Source: JASLPR01 sp964496475 (GTDB lineage: Bacteria > Chloroflexota > UBA11872 > VXNJ01). From it: a stretch of DNA of 33,013 nucleotides. A model generated the notes under the pieces. It ran no database searches and was not told the DNA's origin. It saw only the letters and a list, made by a program, of their open reading frames with translations. The first letter of the stretch is position 1. Each line of letters opens with the position of its first letter. A program made the translations under genes and the position numbers. This document shows, in pieces, positions 31,561 to 33,013 of this stretch. Location of the stretch: the NCBI GenBank assembly GCA_964496475.1, contig CAZBZS010000024.1, positions 1 through 33,013 on the forward strand, read 5' to 3'.

Positions 31561-33013
31561 GTGGCGCCGGTGAAGATCGCCTTTATCGGGGCGGGCAGCG
31601 TGGGTTTTACGCGGCGGCTGTTGCGCGATCTGCTGGCGGTGTCTGAATTTCGCGATACGCAATTCGCGTTCACGGACATCTCGGAACGCAACCTGGAAAT
31701 GGTGACGGAGCTCTGCGAGAAGGACATCCGCAACAACGATCTGCCCGCCACGATTACGATGACCACCGATCGCAGGGAGGCGCTGCGGGACGCTGATTAC
31801 GTGATCAACTGCACGCGGATCGGCGGGCTGGAGGCATTCGCGCTGGATATCGAGATTCCGTTGTGGTACGGAATCGATCAGTGCATCGGCGACACGATCT
31901 GCGCTGGTGGGATCATGTACGGGCAGAGGAATATTCCGCAGATCCTGGATTTCTGTCGTGATATCCGGGAGGTGGCGAAGCCGGAGGTCCTGTTGCTGAA
32001 CTACGCCAACCCGATGGCGATGAACGTCTGGGCGGCGCTGGAGCATGGCGGGGTGAACACAATCGGCCTGTGCCACGGGGTGCAGCACGGGCACGAGCAG
32101 ATCGCCGAGGTGCTGGGGGCGGCGAGCAAGGACGAGGTGGACATCATCTGCGCCGGGATCAATCACCAGACCTGGTATACGCGGATACATTTCCATGGCC
32201 GGGAGGTGGGTGGGGAGGAACTGCTGGCGGCGTTCGAGCGGCATCCGAAATACCCGAAGACGGAGAAGGTGCGGATCGACGTGCTGCGGCGCTTTGGCTA
32301 TTACAGCACCGAGTCGAACGGGCATCTGTCGGAATACCTGCCGTGGTACCGGAAACGGCCGGAGGAAATCCCGGAGTGGATCGACCTGTCGCACTGGATC
32401 AACGGCGAGACGGGCGGGTACCTGCGGGTCTGCACCGAGGGCCGGGACTGGTTTGAGACGGACTTCCCTGAGTGGCTGGCGGCGGAGGACCCGCCGATCA
32501 CGGCGGAAGGGCGGTCGGAGGAACACGCCAGCTGGATCCTGGAGGGGCTGGAAACGGGTCGGCGGTACCGGGGGCATTTCAACGTGCGCAACGACGGGGT
32601 GATAGCGAATCTGCCGGACGACTGCATCGTGGAGGTTCCGGGCTACGCGGACGGAAACGGGATCAGCATTCCCCGGGTCGGCGAGTTGCCGGCGGCGTGC
32701 GCGGCGACGTGCAACGTGTCGATCGGCGTGCAGCGGATGGCGGTGGAAGCGGCGGTGAAAGGGCACGTGACACTGCTGAAACAGGCGATGCTGCACGATC
32801 AGTTGATCGGGGTGGTGTGCAACCCGGAGGAAGTCTGGCGGATGGCCGACGAGATGCTAGTGGCGCAGGCGAAATGGCTGCCGCAATACGCGGAGGAAAT
32901 CCCGGCGGCGAAGGCTCGAATGGAAAAAGCGGAGCCACCGCCGTCGGCCGGCTATGAGGGGGCGGCCCGGCTGCGGACACGCTCGGTGGAGGAGCTGCGC
33001 GCCAGCGGGGAAC
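31561..33013 (+). CDS. GH4 NAD/Mn-dependent alpha-glycosidase (MelA/AglA-like), C-terminus beyond window
   Basis: Open from GTG 31561 (GTG 31570 also possible) to the window end, 484 codons without a stop, so nearly complete. GH4 enzymes hydrolyse glycosides by a redox mechanism using NAD+ and a divalent metal. The N-terminal Rossmann motif is IGAGSVGFTRRL (residues 9-20). NYANPMAMN is the conserved NPM block. GLCHGVQ gives the metal ligand C171, and INHQTW gives H202. The Cys-His form is typical of alpha-glucosidases, alpha-galactosidases and alpha-glucuronidases rather than 6-phospho-beta-glucosidases, which have Cys-Asn. The exact sugar is unknown. It is cytoplasmic and paired with GH127. 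The tail (VEELRASGE) is cut off by the window edge. Confidence 0.93.
   Translation, partial: MAPVKIAFIGAGSVGFTRRLLRDLLAVSEFRDTQFAFTDISERNLEMVTELCEKDIRNNDLPATITMTTDRREALRDADYVINCTRIGGLEAFALDIEIPLWYGIDQCIGDTICAGGIMYGQRNIPQILDFCRDIREVAKPEVLLLNYANPMAMNVWAALEHGGVNTIGLCHGVQHGHEQIAEVLGAASKDEVDIICAGINHQTWYTRIHFHGREVGGEELLAAFERHPKYPKTEKVRIDVLRRFGYYSTESNGHLSEYLPWYRKRPEEIPEWIDLSHWINGETGGYLRVCTEGRDWFETDFPEWLAAEDPPITAEGRSEEHASWILEGLETGRRYRGHFNVRNDGVIANLPDDCIVEVPGYADGNGISIPRVGELPAACAATCNVSIGVQRMAVEAAVKGHVTLLKQAMLHDQLIGVVCNPEEVWRMADEMLVAQAKWLPQYAEEIPAAKARMEKAEPPPSAGYEGAARLRTRSVEELRASGE

Noticed and set aside
29575..32796. Minus-strand 1073-codon open frame
   Set aside because: It is antisense to GH127 and GH4, which have intact catalytic motifs. 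The translation is Arg/Pro/His-rich with no domain, a typical shadow in skewed GC-rich DNA.
1..33013. CRISPR array, IS element, integrase or phage genes
   Set aside because: No regularly spaced repeats, transposase or recombinase motifs were seen.

Overview
The window is about 33 kb of GC-rich bacterial chromosome. It is probably a metagenome scaffold, because a 10-N join lies inside a gene at 9836-9845. No rRNA, tRNA, IS element, phage gene or CRISPR array was recognised. Genes lie on both strands, but the given strand is G-rich throughout. Plus-strand genes therefore favour G-ending codons and minus-strand genes C-ending codons, as expected if this is one replication arm read along its leading strand. 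The phylum cannot be fixed from the window. A Dop/Pup/PafA cluster outside any actinobacterial-looking context, a PPi-type phosphofructokinase and a ClpC-like ATPase would fit Chloroflexota or another non-actinobacterial lineage, but this is inference.

Layout. 1-1219 (minus): two coupled, unrecognised membrane proteins. 1293-7070: mnmG (+), then a minus-strand run moaC-gyrA-HAD phosphatase. 7291-10172 (+): a 53-aa Flp-like membrane peptide, a ClpC-type double AAA+ ATPase without an N-domain, and a broken comF. 10194-12235 (+): promoter, hairpin leader, 22-codon leader ORF, accD and accA (acetyl-CoA carboxyltransferase). 12261-13316 (minus): PPi-dependent phosphofructokinase. 13480-18389 (+): metallophosphoesterase, dop, a tiny divergent pup, pafA, and a CBS-domain gene with two in-frame stops. 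18409-19704 (minus): ArsB/NhaD-type permease. 19937-22128 (+): a gutted Na+/H+ antiporter with a cNMP domain, then a GlcD-type FAD oxidase. 22160-28313 (minus): membrane-anchored SGNH hydrolase, two SDR dehydrogenases, MFS exporter, an unknown protein and a gutted alpha-glucan phosphorylase. 28516-33013 (+): Nudix hydrolase, a 600-base non-coding stretch with a strongly structured candidate RNA and terminator, then GH127 and GH4 glycosidases. GH4 runs off the window.

The most interesting element is the pupylation cluster dop-pup-pafA. The 58-codon Pup candidate overlaps dop by ATGA, ends in Gly-Gly-Glu, and has a proline-rich tail in place of the usual long C-terminal helix. No 20S proteasome or Mpa/ARC gene is next to it. 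The second theme is decay. Three genes (comF, antiporter, glgP) keep both ends but have lost their catalytic middles, and carry frameshifts or stops. A fourth (CBS) has two nonsense codons. The third is a possible structured RNA or leader ahead of the glycosidase pair.
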